Notes: generated from the letters alone by a model not told the origin. A DNA stretch of 36,208 nt from Dactylosporangium siamense (GCF_016862795.1 NZ_BONQ01000152.1:1-36208), one strand, 5' to 3'. Shown: positions 1 to 12,140, numbered from the stretch's first letter. Numbers and translations are program-made.

Positions 1-101
1 GACCGGCGGAAGCGGGCAACCGCAGACGGCAACGCGCGGACAGCGAGACCGGCGGAACGGGCAACCGCAGAGATAGCAACGACGGAACGGCAAACCAGCA
101 G
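1..101. repeat. Degenerate short direct repeats at the window edge
   Basis: Positions 1-26 and 47-71 are the same sequence apart from a one-base indel; both begin GACCGGCGGAA and end GCAACCGCAGA. A third, decayed copy follows at about 81-101. No convincing reading frame runs through them, and they lie downstream of the DUF2567-like gene. They may be intergenic repeats or the edge of a gene outside the window. Confidence 0.45.
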
Positions 102-127
102 GACAGTGACGCGCGGGCCGTTACCGT

Positions 128-158
128 CCCTGAGCGGGTGGCCGTCCGGCGCTCAGGG
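128..158 (-). terminator. Stem-loop at the end of the DUF2567-like gene
   Basis: CCCTGAGCG (128-136) pairs perfectly with CGCTCAGGG (150-158) around a 13-nt loop. The stem overlaps the stop codon of the leftward gene ending at 153. There is no T-run after it, so termination is inferred from position and the GC-rich stem, as is common in actinobacteria. Confidence 0.45.
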
Positions 159-1291
159 CGATCGCCATTCCTCGCGGGCCGGGTCCGCAGCCGGCTGAGC
201 CGGCCCGGCAGCGGCGGCGGGCCCGGCAGCGGCGGCGCCGTCCGGGTGGGTGAGCGGCGGCCCCGCGGACCCACCCGCGCCAGAGGCGCCAGCGGCGGCG
301 GTGTCCGTGACGGCGGGGTCCGTGGCAGAGGGGTCGGCGGCGGAGGTGCCCGGCGCCGGCTTGGTCAGGTCGAGCCGGGCGGGTGCCGGGTGCTCGTGCG
401 GCTGGCCGTTCACCGGTGGTCCAACCGGCACCTGGTCGTCTCCGGCCGGACCGGGCTGGCCACCCTCCGCCCAGGAACCGGCCCCGGCCTGACCGCCGCC
501 GGGCCACGACCCCGGCAACGCACCCTCCGGCCAAGGCCCAGACCCGGGCTGCACACCCTCCGGCCAAGGGCCCGCACCCGGCTGTGCGCCGGCCGGCCAA
601 GGGCCGTGGACGGGGGGCGGCTGGTTCGGGTCGCCGTACGGGTAGCCGGAGTAAGCGGGGTGGTAGGCGTAGTCGTGCCCGAGGGGCGGGGGGTCCAGGT
701 CGTAGGTCAGGGTGGGCGAGGCGTGGAAGCCCGCCAGGGCCGTGTAGACGACGGCGGCCAGCACCGCCTGGATGAGCAGCGAGCCCTGGACCCACGGGAT
801 GAAGCCATACAGCAGGCCCGAGTCGCCGGCCCGGACCTTCGCGGGGCGGAAGATGTGAGTGCCGACCGGGGCGTGCTCGACGAGGTCGAGGTAGTGCGCG
901 TAGCCGATCTTGTTGCCGAGCCAGGCGGCGAGGGCCGCGCCGGCCGCGGAGCCGACGACGAGACCGGCGAGGACGAGCGGGCCGCGGTAGCGGCGCAGGA
1001 TGACCCAGGCGGCCACCGCGATCAGGATCCCGACGCCCGCCCCGATGATCACGAACCAGCCGTCGTCGGCGAAGTAGCCCTCGGGCTCGCCATCGATCGG
1101 GTAGGGGCCGTACTGCGTCTGGACCAGCTCGACCTTCGGGGCGATCCAGGACCAGAGCAGGCCGACCGGCGCGCCGAGCACGGCCACGACCGCCGCGACG
1201 ATCAGGCCGAACAGCGCCTCCAGGCCCGGTGACCGGCGCCGCGGCGGCGAGGACGGCTTCGGCTGGTCGATCGGCTCGATCGGGGCGATGC

Positions 1292-1298
<7 letters not shown>
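153..1298 (-). CDS. DUF2567-like membrane protein with Pro/Gly-rich repeat tail
   Basis: A predicted membrane protein of 381 residues with no known function. After a Pro-rich start come hydrophobic segments near residues 28-52 and 82-100, then 107-127, and another near 180-200. The pattern resembles the DUF2567 proteins often coded beside dnaE in actinomycetes; this match is from memory and unsearched. From about residue 232 the tail is built of GPWPEGxQPG-type repeats, followed by an Ala/Pro/Thr-rich end. I place the start at ATG 1298; the next codon, GTG at 1295, overlaps the dnaE TGA as GTGA, so the gene is translationally coupled to dnaE either way. The longer open frame upstream lies inside dnaE and is not credible. 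Confidence 0.75.
449..605 (-). repeat. In-gene tandem repeat coding GPWPEGxQPG units
   Basis: About five imperfect units of roughly 33 bp code for [33 protein letters not shown] and two more diverged copies in the tail of the DUF2567-like protein. The low-complexity Pro/Trp/Gly segment is probably disordered and extends from the membrane domain. Confidence 0.7.
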
Positions 1299-4933
<3,635 letters not shown>

Positions 4934-4964
4934 GTCGCAGAACCTATCCCCGGGGTACGACACT

Positions 4965-4979
4965 TTGCGAGACTCGCAA
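4965..4979. promoter_or_regulatory. Perfect palindrome in the dnaE/aminotransferase gap
   Basis: TTGCGAG-A-CTCGCAA, an inverted repeat with 7-bp arms, sits one base before the aminotransferase ATG, in the 47-bp gap to the divergent dnaE start. It occupies the place where a Shine-Dalgarno sequence would be, and none is seen. It looks like the operator of a dimeric repressor, or a stem that would block initiation. The regulator is unknown. Confidence 0.5.
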
Positions 4980-4980
4980 C

Positions 4981-6327
4981 ATGATCGACCGTGACCGTCT
5001 GGGCGCACTGCTGCGCCGCGAGCGAGCCGCCTTCGCCGACCGTAACCCGCGCTCCGCGCAGGAGTACGCGAAGGCGGGAAACCTGTTCGGCCGTGTGCCG
5101 ATGACCTGGATGAACAAGAACGCCGCCGGCTTCCCGCTCTACCTGGCCGCGGCCAGCGGGGCGACGCTCACCGACATCGACGGTCACGAGTACACGGACT
5201 TCTGCCTGGGCGACACGGCGGCGATGGCCGGCCACGCGCCGGCACCGGTGACCCGGAAAGTGCACGAGCAGTTCGCCAACGGCGCCTGCGCCATGCTCCC
5301 GACACCGGACGCCGCGTGGGTGGGCGAGGAGCTGACCAGGCGGTTCGGCGTGGCCCAGTGGAGCTTCGCGCTCACCGCGACCGACGCCAACCGCTGGGCC
5401 ATCCGCCTGCTGCGCGCGGTCACCGGACGGCCGAAGATCCTCTTCAACAGCTACTGCTACCACGGCTCCGTCGACGAGTCACTGATCGTGACCGGCGACC
5501 AGGGGCCGCAGAGCCGGGAGGGCAACGTCGGCGCCCCCTGTGACGTGACCCTGACCAGCCGCGTCGCGGAGTTCAACGACCTGGAGGGCCTCGCCCGGGA
5601 GCTCGCGCACGGCGACGTCGCCGCGGTCGTCATGGAGCCCGCCCTGACCAACATCGGCATCGTGCTGCCCGAATCCGGCTATCTGGAAGGGGTACGGGAG
5701 CTGACCCGCAGATACGGCACGTACCTGGTCAACGACGAGACACACACCTTCTCCGCCGGACCGGGCGGCGCCACGAAACGGTGGGGCCTGGAGCCGGACG
5801 TGGTCACGATCGGCAAGGCGATCGGCGGCGGCATCCCCGCGGCGGCATACGGAATTTCATCAGAAATCGCCCAGAGGCTCGATGAGATGAAAGATCTGGA
5901 CCTGGTCGACATGGGCGGCGTCGGCGGCACCCTCGCCGGCAACGCCCTGTCGATCGCCGCGACCAGAGCCACGCTGGAGCACGTGCTGACCGACGAAGCC
6001 TTCGCCCGGATGGAGTTGCTCGCCCAACGGTTCGAGGTCGGCGTCCAAAAGGTGATCAACGCCCATCAGCTGCCGTGGTCGGTCAGCAGGCTCGGCGCCC
6101 GGGTCGAGTACCGTTTCGTGAACCCCGCGCCCCGCACCGGCACCGAGTCCGCGCAGGTCGCCGACGCCGACCTGGAGGACTACCTCCACGTGTACCTGGC
6201 GAACCGGGGCATCCTGCTCACCCCGTTCCACAACATGGCCCTGATGTCACCGGCCACCACCGTCGCGCAGGTGGACGACCACGCCACAACGTTCTATACG
6301 GCGATCGAGGAACTTCAGCGCGCGTAG
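4981..6327 (+). CDS. Class III PLP-dependent aminotransferase
   Basis: A fold-type I, class III aminotransferase of 448 residues, in the broad group with glutamate-1-semialdehyde aminomutase. [13 protein letters not shown] carries the PLP-binding Asp, and [11 protein letters not shown] holds the Schiff-base lysine K279. YHGSVDES and [13 protein letters not shown] are further family motifs. The usual SGTEA motif reads [13 protein letters not shown], so this is not an ordinary HemL, and no other heme gene is nearby. The substrate cannot be read from the sequence. It is divergent from dnaE across 47 bp and its 3' end overlaps the convergent ATPase gene by 13 bp. There is no clear ribosome-binding site; a palindrome abuts the start. 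Confidence 0.85.
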   Translation: MIDRDRLGALLRRERAAFADRNPRSAQEYAKAGNLFGRVPMTWMNKNAAGFPLYLAAASGATLTDIDGHEYTDFCLGDTAAMAGHAPAPVTRKVHEQFANGACAMLPTPDAAWVGEELTRRFGVAQWSFALTATDANRWAIRLLRAVTGRPKILFNSYCYHGSVDESLIVTGDQGPQSREGNVGAPCDVTLTSRVAEFNDLEGLARELAHGDVAAVVMEPALTNIGIVLPESGYLEGVRELTRRYGTYLVNDETHTFSAGPGGATKRWGLEPDVVTIGKAIGGGIPAAAYGISSEIAQRLDEMKDLDLVDMGGVGGTLAGNALSIAATRATLEHVLTDEAFARMELLAQRFEVGVQKVINAHQLPWSVSRLGARVEYRFVNPAPRTGTESAQVADADLEDYLHVYLANRGILLTPFHNMALMSPATTVAQVDDHATTFYTAIEELQRA

Positions 6328-7409
6328 GGATCCATCATCACGGCCGCCGCCCGCAGCCAGGCCCGCTTGGTCGCGGGCGCCAGCATCGTGTACTCGATGT
6401 TGGAGCCGCTCTCCAGTGCCGGGTCGTAGGGCACGACGACCACGGCCCTGGTCCGGGTGCGGAAGTGCCCGGCCAGGTCGTCGATGAGCGGTGTCGGGTT
6501 GGGTGTCGGGCAGGACAGCAGGGTCACCGCGTTGGCGACCAGCTGGTCCATGCCGGCCTCGTCGAGCAGGTCGAGCATCCAGTCGGCGGTGAACGCCGCG
6601 TCCTCCCGCGGGACGCTGGTGACGACCAGCTGGTCCGCGGCCTGCAGGACGGTCTGCCAGTTGGGGCTCTCCACGTTGTTGCCGGTGTCGACGCAGATCA
6701 CGTCGTGGGTGCGGCGCAGCAGCTCCAGGACGCGACGCACCGTGTGCGGGTCGAGACGCTGCGCGAAGCGCGGGTTCTCCTCACCGGCGAGCACGTCGTA
6801 GGACCCGTCGGACGCGTGCCGCAGGTAGTCGTCGAGCTGGTCGTACAGGTCGTAGCCGGACGTGTTCTCGACCCGGACGAGGTCGGCGATGAGGTGCCGG
6901 ATGGTCCGGGCGTGCCGGGCGCTGCCGGCGCGCAGGCCGAGGGTGCCGCGCAGCTCGTTGTCGTCCCAGGCGATGACGCCCTTGCCGCGGACGCTGCCGA
7001 TGGTGGCGGCGGTCAGCACGGTCGCGGTGGTCTTGTGGACCCCGCCCTTCGGGTTGGCGAACGCCAGGACCTTCGGCTTCGGGATCTCCTGGCGCAGGAC
7101 CTGCACCATCTGCTCGGTCGGGTCCGCCGGGCGGGTCTGATATTCCACCTGGGGACCTCGACGAGTGTCATAAGGGTCGGCGCGACGGACCGGCGGGGCG
7201 TCGGCGAGGGGGCGCGAACCGTTGGGATGCATTGGCTCGTCATCGTAGGGCCGCGCGGGCGGATATGGGGCGCTGGGGCGCTCGAACCTTCCGTCGTAAT
7301 CCAGATCACTCGGGCTTGACCGGCCGAGCAGCGCCCGGTCCAGCAGCGAGCGCCAACGGGCGGGCGGCTCCGACGATCTGTCCCACCTGGCATCGGCCCG
7401 CTCTGCCAC
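6315..7409 (-). CDS. ParA/MinD-like P-loop ATPase with N-terminal extension
   Basis: A 364-residue protein with a charged, Pro-rich N-terminal extension of about 110 residues and then a ParA/MinD-type ATPase domain. The deviant Walker A reads NPKGGVHKTTAT (K121, K126); the position before the catalytic lysine is His where ParA and MinD usually have Gly. DVICVDTGNN is the Walker B region. No ParB gene or parS-like site is seen nearby, so chromosome partitioning is unlikely. Related proteins occur beside type VII secretion genes and other membrane systems in actinomycetes, but none is in view. The start is GTG 7409, with AGGGAGGG 7 nt upstream. The minus-strand gene before it (7534-8310) may share its transcript. 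Confidence 0.8.
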   Translation of the reverse strand: MAERADARWDRSSEPPARWRSLLDRALLGRSSPSDLDYDGRFERPSAPYPPARPYDDEPMHPNGSRPLADAPPVRRADPYDTRRGPQVEYQTRPADPTEQMVQVLRQEIPKPKVLAFANPKGGVHKTTATVLTAATIGSVRGKGVIAWDDNELRGTLGLRAGSARHARTIRHLIADLVRVENTSGYDLYDQLDDYLRHASDGSYDVLAGEENPRFAQRLDPHTVRRVLELLRRTHDVICVDTGNNVESPNWQTVLQAADQLVVTSVPREDAAFTADWMLDLLDEAGMDQLVANAVTLLSCPTPNPTPLIDDLAGHFRTRTRAVVVVPYDPALESGSNIEYTMLAPATKRAWLRAAAVMMDPYAR

Positions 7410-7533
7410 GCTGGCCCTCCCTCAACACCGCAGCGTCCACCCGTACCCCAGGCTACGGACCGAACACAATTCGGACCACACCTGCGGGGGCATCCCCTGC
7501 ATCAACTGCCCGACAGGCCGACGGGATATCCCC

Positions 7534-8310
7534 TCAAGATGCGACAGGCCCGGCGAGCTGGGTCTGCTCGGGCAGCGGCGGCAGGAACACCGTCCGGTCG
7601 AGCCGGCGCAGGTCGGTGATCGGGTCGACGGCGCGGGTCTCCGGACGGGCCGCGACGGCGCGCAGCGCGGCGGGTGCCGCATAGATCACGGCGGCGTACA
7701 CGCACGAGCAGTGCTCCCGGTACGCGGTCGCCTCCTTGTCCGCGATGATCGCCCCGTCGAGGTACACGGCACGCACGTCGCCGGGCTGGTTGGCGGCCTT
7801 GTCCAGCAGCTGCCGGTAGTGCGCCGCCTCCTCGGTCTTGCGGGCGGCGGTCGCGTCCATCGCCTTGACCACGTCGGAGGGCACGTCGTAGGCGCCGAGG
7901 CGGACCAGCTCCGTCTGCTCGCCCGGCAGCGGCACCCGGGCGAAGACGCTGGACAGCGCGACACCGGACAGCACCGGGGTCAGCCGGTCGGGGCCGAGAT
8001 AGGCGGTGAACGAGACCAGCGCGTACACGGACTGGTCACCGGACAGGGCGGTGAGCTCGTCGGCGGCGCGCTGGACGTACACCGGGATCGAGCCGCCCTC
8101 GTCGACGCCGACGCGCAGCACGTCGCCCAGCGAGGGGTCGCTGCGCTGGTGCTGCTGGGCGCCGTGCACGACCAGCAGGGTCGCCGTGACCGCGACCACC
8201 GCGATCACGGCGGTGAAGACGCGCAGCCGCACCGCTCCCCGGAAGAGCCGGGCGAGGACATTGCCGGCAGCGGGGAGCAGCCGCTGGTCGAGCCGCTGGA
8301 AGTAGTTCAT
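7534..8310 (-). CDS. Unknown single-pass membrane-anchored protein
   Basis: I do not recognise this 258-residue protein. A basic N-terminus of about 30 residues is followed by one hydrophobic segment (about residues 31-50, VFTAVIAVVAVTATLLVV), then a mostly soluble part predicted to face outward. That part has Cys-Ser-Cys (in REHCSCVYAAV) and a Pro-rich C-terminus. The topology resembles an extracytoplasmic anchored protein. It lies 124 bp upstream of the ParA/MinD-like ATPase on the same strand, so the two may be an operon and function together, but nothing in the sequence proves this. The ribosome-binding site (AAGGGCG) is very close to the ATG. Confidence 0.65.
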   Translation of the reverse strand: MNYFQRLDQRLLPAAGNVLARLFRGAVRLRVFTAVIAVVAVTATLLVVHGAQQHQRSDPSLGDVLRVGVDEGGSIPVYVQRAADELTALSGDQSVYALVSFTAYLGPDRLTPVLSGVALSSVFARVPLPGEQTELVRLGAYDVPSDVVKAMDATAARKTEEAAHYRQLLDKAANQPGDVRAVYLDGAIIADKEATAYREHCSCVYAAVIYAAPAALRAVAARPETRAVDPITDLRRLDRTVFLPPLPEQTQLAGPVAS

Positions 8311-8347
8311 CGCCCTTCGAGCGTCGCACAGGCAACTTGCACGGGTC

Positions 8348-8376
8348 TTGACAGGGTTCCCAGTGAAGACTATCTA
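8348..8376 (+). promoter_or_regulatory. Probable sigma70-type promoter of the chitinase gene
   Basis: TTGACA (8348-8353) is followed after 17 bp by TATCTA (8371-8376), a perfect -35 with a moderate -10. The GTG start lies 32 bp after the -10. An inverted repeat overlaps the -10 and the presumed start point, so repression is likely. Confidence 0.65.
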
Positions 8377-8396
8377 TCAGGAAGGTTTCCTAATAG
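8374..8396 (+). promoter_or_regulatory. Inverted-repeat operator before the chitinase gene
   Basis: CTATCAGGAA (8374-8383) and TTCCTAATAG (8387-8396) form an inverted repeat with 9 of 10 matches around GGT. It overlaps the -10 hexamer and ends just before the AAAGG ribosome-binding site. Similar AGGAAA-TTTCCT palindromes are, from memory, common before secreted glycosidase genes of actinomycetes; a sugar-responsive repressor is inferred. Confidence 0.6.
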
Positions 8397-8408
8397 AAAG
8401 GTGCCTTC

Positions 8409-9908
8409 GTGAGAGCTCCCACCATCGCGACCGCCCTCGGTGCCGCAGCCGTGCTCGGCGCCGCCGTCGCGCTCGTGGCCACCGCCCCCGCCCAGGCGGC
8501 CGCCACGCTCCCCGCCCACGTCTTCGCCCCCTACTTCGAGGCGTACAACGGCGACAGCCTCAACGGGCTGTCCCAGCAGTCCGGGGTCAAGCATCTGACC
8601 CTGGCCTTCATCCAGACCGCGACCCGCGGCTCGTGCACCGTTCTGTTCAACGGCGACACGTCCATGCCGATCGCGAATTCCACCTTCGGGGCCGACATCG
8701 CCGCGATCCGCGCCCGCGGCGGCGACGTCATCCCGAGCTTCGGCGGCTACGCGGCCGACAACGGCGGCACCGAGATCGCTGACAGCTGCACCGACGTGAA
8801 CGCAATAGCCGCGCAGTTCCAGAAGGTGATCACCACGTACGACGTCACCCGCATCGACCTGGACATCGAGGACAACTCGCTGACCAACACCGCGGGCATC
8901 GACCGGCGCAACAAGGCCATCAAACTGACCCAGGACTGGGCCGCCGCCAACGGCCGGACCGTGCAGTTCCAGTACACGCTGCCGACCACCACCACCGGGC
9001 TCGCCCCCAGCGGCCTGGCGGTGCTGCGCAACGCGGTCACCAACAACGCCAGGATCGACTTCGTCAACCAGATGACGTTCGACTACTACGACAACCAGCC
9101 GCACCAGATGGCCCAGGACACGATCACCGCGTCCAACGGCCTGCACACGCAGCTCGGGCAGCTGTGGCCGGCCAGGACGGCGGCGCAGCGGTGGGCCATG
9201 ATCGGCGTCACCGAGATGATCGGCGTCGACGACTTCGGCCCCGCCGAGACGTTCACCATCGCCGACGCGACCACCGTGCTCAACTGGGCCAACCAGCAGG
9301 GCATCGCGGCGCTGTCGTTCTGGGCGCTGCAGCGCGACAACGGCGGCTGCCCCGGCGGCGCGGCGGCCGACAACTGCTCCGGCATCCAGCAGTCGACCTG
9401 GCAGTTCTCGCACATCTTCAACCCGTTCACCAGCGGCGGCGGGACGACGAGCCCATCGCCCAGCAGGACGCCGAGCACCAGCCCGAGCACGAGCACCAGC
9501 CCCAGCACCCCGCCACAAGGTGGGCTGGTGAACGGCGGCTTCGAGACCGGTGCCCTGTCCCCGTGGACCTGCTCGCAGGGCAGCGGCAGCGTCGTCAGTA
9601 CCCCCGTGAAAAGCGGAACAAAAGCGCTGAAGGCCGCCGCCAGCAGCTCGGACACGGCGCAGTGTTCGCAGACCGTCGGTGTGTCCGCGAACCGCACGTA
9701 CACCCTGAGCGCCTGGGTCCAGGGCAACTACGCGTTCCTGGGCGCGACCACCGGCGCGGGTGACGTCAGCACCTGGACACCCGGCGGCTCGACGTGGACG
9801 AAGCTCACCGTCACGGTGAACACCGGTAGCTCGACCTCGATCAAGATCTGGCTGCACGGTTGGTACGGCCAGGGCGCGATCTACGCCGACGACGTGACCC
9901 TCGCGTAA
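8409..9908 (+). CDS. Secreted GH18 chitinase with C-terminal carbohydrate-binding module
   Basis: A 499-residue exported glycosidase. A signal peptide covers about residues 1-31, with cleavage near AQAAA. A GH18 catalytic domain (about 35-335) has the active-site strand TRIDLDIE with catalytic E154; the first Asp of the usual DGxDxDxE is Thr here, as in some bacterial GH18 chitinases. SFGGYAADN is the second GH18 strand. A Ser/Thr/Pro linker (about 345-370) leads to a jelly-roll module of CBM4/9-like type (LVNGGFETGALSPWTC). It hydrolyses beta-1,4-GlcNAc polymers outside the cell. The start is GTG 8409 with AAAGG 7 nt before. It is monocistronic, with its own promoter, operator and terminator. 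An endo-N-acetylglucosaminidase activity cannot be excluded. Confidence 0.9.
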   Translation: MRAPTIATALGAAAVLGAAVALVATAPAQAAATLPAHVFAPYFEAYNGDSLNGLSQQSGVKHLTLAFIQTATRGSCTVLFNGDTSMPIANSTFGADIAAIRARGGDVIPSFGGYAADNGGTEIADSCTDVNAIAAQFQKVITTYDVTRIDLDIEDNSLTNTAGIDRRNKAIKLTQDWAAANGRTVQFQYTLPTTTTGLAPSGLAVLRNAVTNNARIDFVNQMTFDYYDNQPHQMAQDTITASNGLHTQLGQLWPARTAAQRWAMIGVTEMIGVDDFGPAETFTIADATTVLNWANQQGIAALSFWALQRDNGGCPGGAAADNCSGIQQSTWQFSHIFNPFTSGGGTTSPSPSRTPSTSPSTSTSPSTPPQGGLVNGGFETGALSPWTCSQGSGSVVSTPVKSGTKALKAAASSSDTAQCSQTVGVSANRTYTLSAWVQGNYAFLGATTGAGDVSTWTPGGSTWTKLTVTVNTGSSTSIKIWLHGWYGQGAIYADDVTLA

Positions 9909-9921
9909 CCCGTCAAATGAC

Positions 9922-9959
9922 CCCCTGACCGCCGTTTCCCAGGAGGCGGCGGTCAGGGG
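9922..9959. terminator. Bidirectional terminator between chitinase and RluA-family genes
   Basis: CCCCTGACCGCCG (9922-9934) pairs perfectly over 13 bp with 9947-9959; the loop is TTTCCCAGGAGG. It fills the 54-bp gap between two convergent genes and is GC-rich without a T-run. Confidence 0.8.
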
Positions 9960-9962
9960 CCT

Positions 9963-10886
9963 TCAGGCCGCGAGAATGTCGAGGGCCTGCGTGAGATCCG
10001 GCGGGTACTCACTGACGAACGAGACGTACTCGCCCTGGCGCGGGTGGATGAAGCCCAGCTCCCGGGCGTGCAGCCACTGCCTGGACAGCTTCAGCCGCGC
10101 CGACAGCGTCGGGTCGGCGCCGTAGGTGACGTCGCCGACGCACGGGTGCCGCAGCGCGGAGAAGTGCACCCGGATCTGGTGGGTCCGGCCGGTCTCCAGC
10201 TTGACGTCGAGCAGGCTCGCGGAGGGGAACGCCTCGATCGTGTCGTAGTGGGTGACGCTGGGCCGGCCGCCGGAGACGACCGCGAACTTGTAGTCGTGGC
10301 CGGGGTGCCGGTCGATCGGGGCGTCGATCGTGCCCCGCAGCGGGTCCGGGTGCCCCTGGACGACCGCGTGGTAGCGCTTCTCGACCTCGCGTTCCTTGAA
10401 CGCGCGCTTCAGTGCGCTGTAGGCCAGCTCGCTCTTCGCGACGACCATGAGACCGGTGGTGCCGACGTCGAGCCGGTGCACGACACCCTGGCGTTCGGCG
10501 GCACCGCTGGTGGCGACGGTGACCCCCATCGCGGCGAGGCCGCCGATGACGGTGGTGCCGGTCCAGCCGGGGCTGGGGTGCGCGGCCACGCCGACCGGCT
10601 TGTCGACCACGACGATGTCGTCGTCGCTGTGCACGATGCGCAGGCCGTCGACCGGGGTCGCCTCGACGACGACCGCGGACGGCGGCGCGGGCAGGGTGAC
10701 CTCGAGCCAGGCACCGGCGGCGACCTTGTCCGACTTGGCGCGGACCTGCCCGTCCACGGCCACGTCCCCCGCCTCCACCAGGCCGGCGGCGACGGTCCGG
10801 CTGAAACCGAACAGCCGCGTCAGCGCCTGGTCGAGCCGGGTGCCGTCGAGGCCGTCGGGGACCGGCATCGATCGGGTCTCACGCAT
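9963..10886 (-). CDS. RluA/RluD-family rRNA pseudouridine synthase
   Basis: A 307-residue pseudouridine synthase. An N-terminal S4 RNA-binding domain ([16 protein letters not shown], about residues 16-75) precedes the catalytic domain. The motif [16 protein letters not shown] holds the catalytic D140, and [16 protein letters not shown] is the second family signature. RluD-type enzymes modify 23S rRNA uridines around helix 69; the exact target here is not visible. ATG 10886 is chosen because it overlaps the lspA stop by 8 nt (ATGCGTGA); a longer frame to 10925 lies within lspA. Linkage to lspA is widely conserved in actinobacteria. Confidence 0.9.
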   Translation of the reverse strand: MRETRSMPVPDGLDGTRLDQALTRLFGFSRTVAAGLVEAGDVAVDGQVRAKSDKVAAGAWLEVTLPAPPSAVVVEATPVDGLRIVHSDDDIVVVDKPVGVAAHPSPGWTGTTVIGGLAAMGVTVATSGAAERQGVVHRLDVGTTGLMVVAKSELAYSALKRAFKEREVEKRYHAVVQGHPDPLRGTIDAPIDRHPGHDYKFAVVSGGRPSVTHYDTIEAFPSASLLDVKLETGRTHQIRVHFSALRHPCVGDVTYGADPTLSARLKLSRQWLHARELGFIHPRQGEYVSFVSEYPPDLTQALDILAA

Positions 10887-11445
10887 CCGGGGCGGTGTCC
10901 TTCCCCGTGACACGCAGACCGTCACGGCGCCGGCCGGTGAACTCCAGCAGGATCGCGAGCGCCACGCCGACGGTGAGCGCCGAGTCGGCGATGTTGAACA
11001 CCGGGAAGTGCCCGGCGTGGTCGTCGAGGAAGCTGAACATGTCCACCACGTGCCCGTGGAACGGCTTCGGCGCCCGGAAGATCCGGTCGCCGAGGTTGCC
11101 CGCGGCGCCGCCGAAGACGAGGCCGAGGGCGATCGCCCACGGCACCGAGACCGTCGTCCGGAGCATGACGAGGAGCCATCCGATGACCGCGGTGGCGATG
11201 ATCGGGAAGACCCACGTCAGGTCGCTGAACATGCTGAACGCGGCGCCGCTGTTCCGCGCGTAGATCACGTAGATCAGGCCGCCGAGCACTTTCACCGGCT
11301 CGCCGTGCGCGATGACGGAGGTGGTCCACTCCTTCACCGCGAGGTCGATGCCGATCACCAGGACCCCGACTACGGCGAAGAGCCCCCAGGCTCTGCGCCG
11401 GTTGCCGCGGGGGGTGGTCGTGGTGATGTCGTCCTGGGTGGTCAG
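10879..11445 (-). CDS. lspA: Lipoprotein signal peptidase (LspA), probable CTG start
   Basis: Signal peptidase II, which cleaves prolipoprotein signal peptides in the membrane after lipidation. It has four membrane helices, [19 protein letters not shown], and the two catalytic aspartates D135 (VVDMFSF) and D154 (NIADSALT). The first GTG (11358) lies inside helix 1 and would remove its start. Upstream to the in-frame TAA there is no ATG, GTG or TTG; the only candidate is CTG at 11445. It overlaps the stop of the preceding gene as CTGA and has GGAGG with a 7-nt spacer. This gives 188 residues beginning MTTQDD, a cytoplasmic tail and an intact first helix. It sits between the TraR/DksA and pseudouridine synthase genes in one operon. 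Confidence 0.9.
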   Translation of the reverse strand: MTTQDDITTTTPRGNRRRAWGLFAVVGVLVIGIDLAVKEWTTSVIAHGEPVKVLGGLIYVIYARNSGAAFSMFSDLTWVFPIIATAVIGWLLVMLRTTVSVPWAIALGLVFGGAAGNLGDRIFRAPKPFHGHVVDMFSFLDDHAGHFPVFNIADSALTVGVALAILLEFTGRRRDGLRVTGKDTAPDA

Positions 11446-12140
11446 CGTCGCTCCTCCAACTGCTTACAGGTGACGCAGAGCGTAGCGGACGGGAACGCGG
11501 CCAGCCGCTCGACCGGGATCGCGTTGCCGCACTTCTCACACCAGCCGTAGCCGCCCTCGTCGAGCCGCTCGAGGGCGCGCTCGACCTGGTTGACCCGCTC
11601 CAGGATGTTGTTGGCGAGGGTGATCTCCTGCTCGCGCTCGAACGTCTTGGTGCCGGTGTCGGCCTGATCGTCGCCGGCGGAGTCGGTGAGCCGGTGCTGC
11701 TGGAGCTCGGCGATCTCGACCAGGGTCTGGTCGTGCTCCGCCTTGAGCTCGTCGCGCCGCTCGATCAACGCCACCCGGATCTTCTCGGTCTCCGCAGCGG
11801 AGCGCGTGCCACGGGCGGCCTTCGCGACGGCCGCCTTGGCGGCGGCGGTCTTCGGTTCGGCGGTCTTGGCCATCGTGGCTCCCTTGGCCGCACGAGCGGC
11901 GATCGGCGACGTGTTGGATGTGGTGCCTGAGCCGCCCGCGTCGTCCGCAAGCCCCCCAGTGTTGCCGCGCTTGCTCTGCGCCGACGTGGTCATGTTGCTG
12001 CTCCCCCGAGCCGCCGCTTGCCGAGTGCCGCGTTTCTGTGCTGTTGTCACAGTGGTCACTCGCGTCACATCAGCGGCGTCATCCTGCCCGGCGGTGCTCG
12101 CGGACGTGCCTTTCGGCATGCCACCCGCTCGCTCGGCCAT
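11442..12140 (-). CDS. TraR/DksA-family zinc-finger protein
   Basis: The C-terminal 110 residues are TraR/DksA-like: a coiled-coil (KIRVALIERRDELKAEHDQTL to RVNQVERALERLDEG) and a four-cysteine finger, CEKCGNAIPVERLA followed by LCVTCK (spacing C-x2-C-x17-C-x2-C). Family members bind the RNA polymerase secondary channel; in actinobacteria the role is not settled. The DksA acidic tip is not evident. The N-terminal half is an Ala/Lys/Thr-rich, probably disordered extension. Three starts are possible: ATG 12140 (232 residues, chosen), ATG 11993 with GGGGGAG 8 nt upstream, and ATG 11873 with AGGGAG upstream (143 residues). The first gene of the operon with lspA and the pseudouridine synthase, coupled by CTGA. 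Confidence 0.82.
   Translation of the reverse strand: MAERAGGMPKGTSASTAGQDDAADVTRVTTVTTAQKRGTRQAAARGSSNMTTSAQSKRGNTGGLADDAGGSGTTSNTSPIAARAAKGATMAKTAEPKTAAAKAAVAKAARGTRSAAETEKIRVALIERRDELKAEHDQTLVEIAELQQHRLTDSAGDDQADTGTKTFEREQEITLANNILERVNQVERALERLDEGGYGWCEKCGNAIPVERLAAFPSATLCVTCKQLEERR

Noticed and set aside
1-101. CRISPR-like reading of the direct repeats at the left edge
   Set aside because: The copies are few, unequal in spacing and decayed; no cas gene is present.
138-1232. Plus-strand frames opposite the DUF2567-like gene
   Set aside because: They have no start signals or domains, and the minus-strand protein has clear membrane helices and coupling to dnaE.
8370-9857. Open frame of 495 codons on the minus strand across the chitinase gene
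   Set aside because: The plus strand has a signal peptide, GH18 motifs and a binding module with promoter and ribosome-binding site; the minus frame has none.
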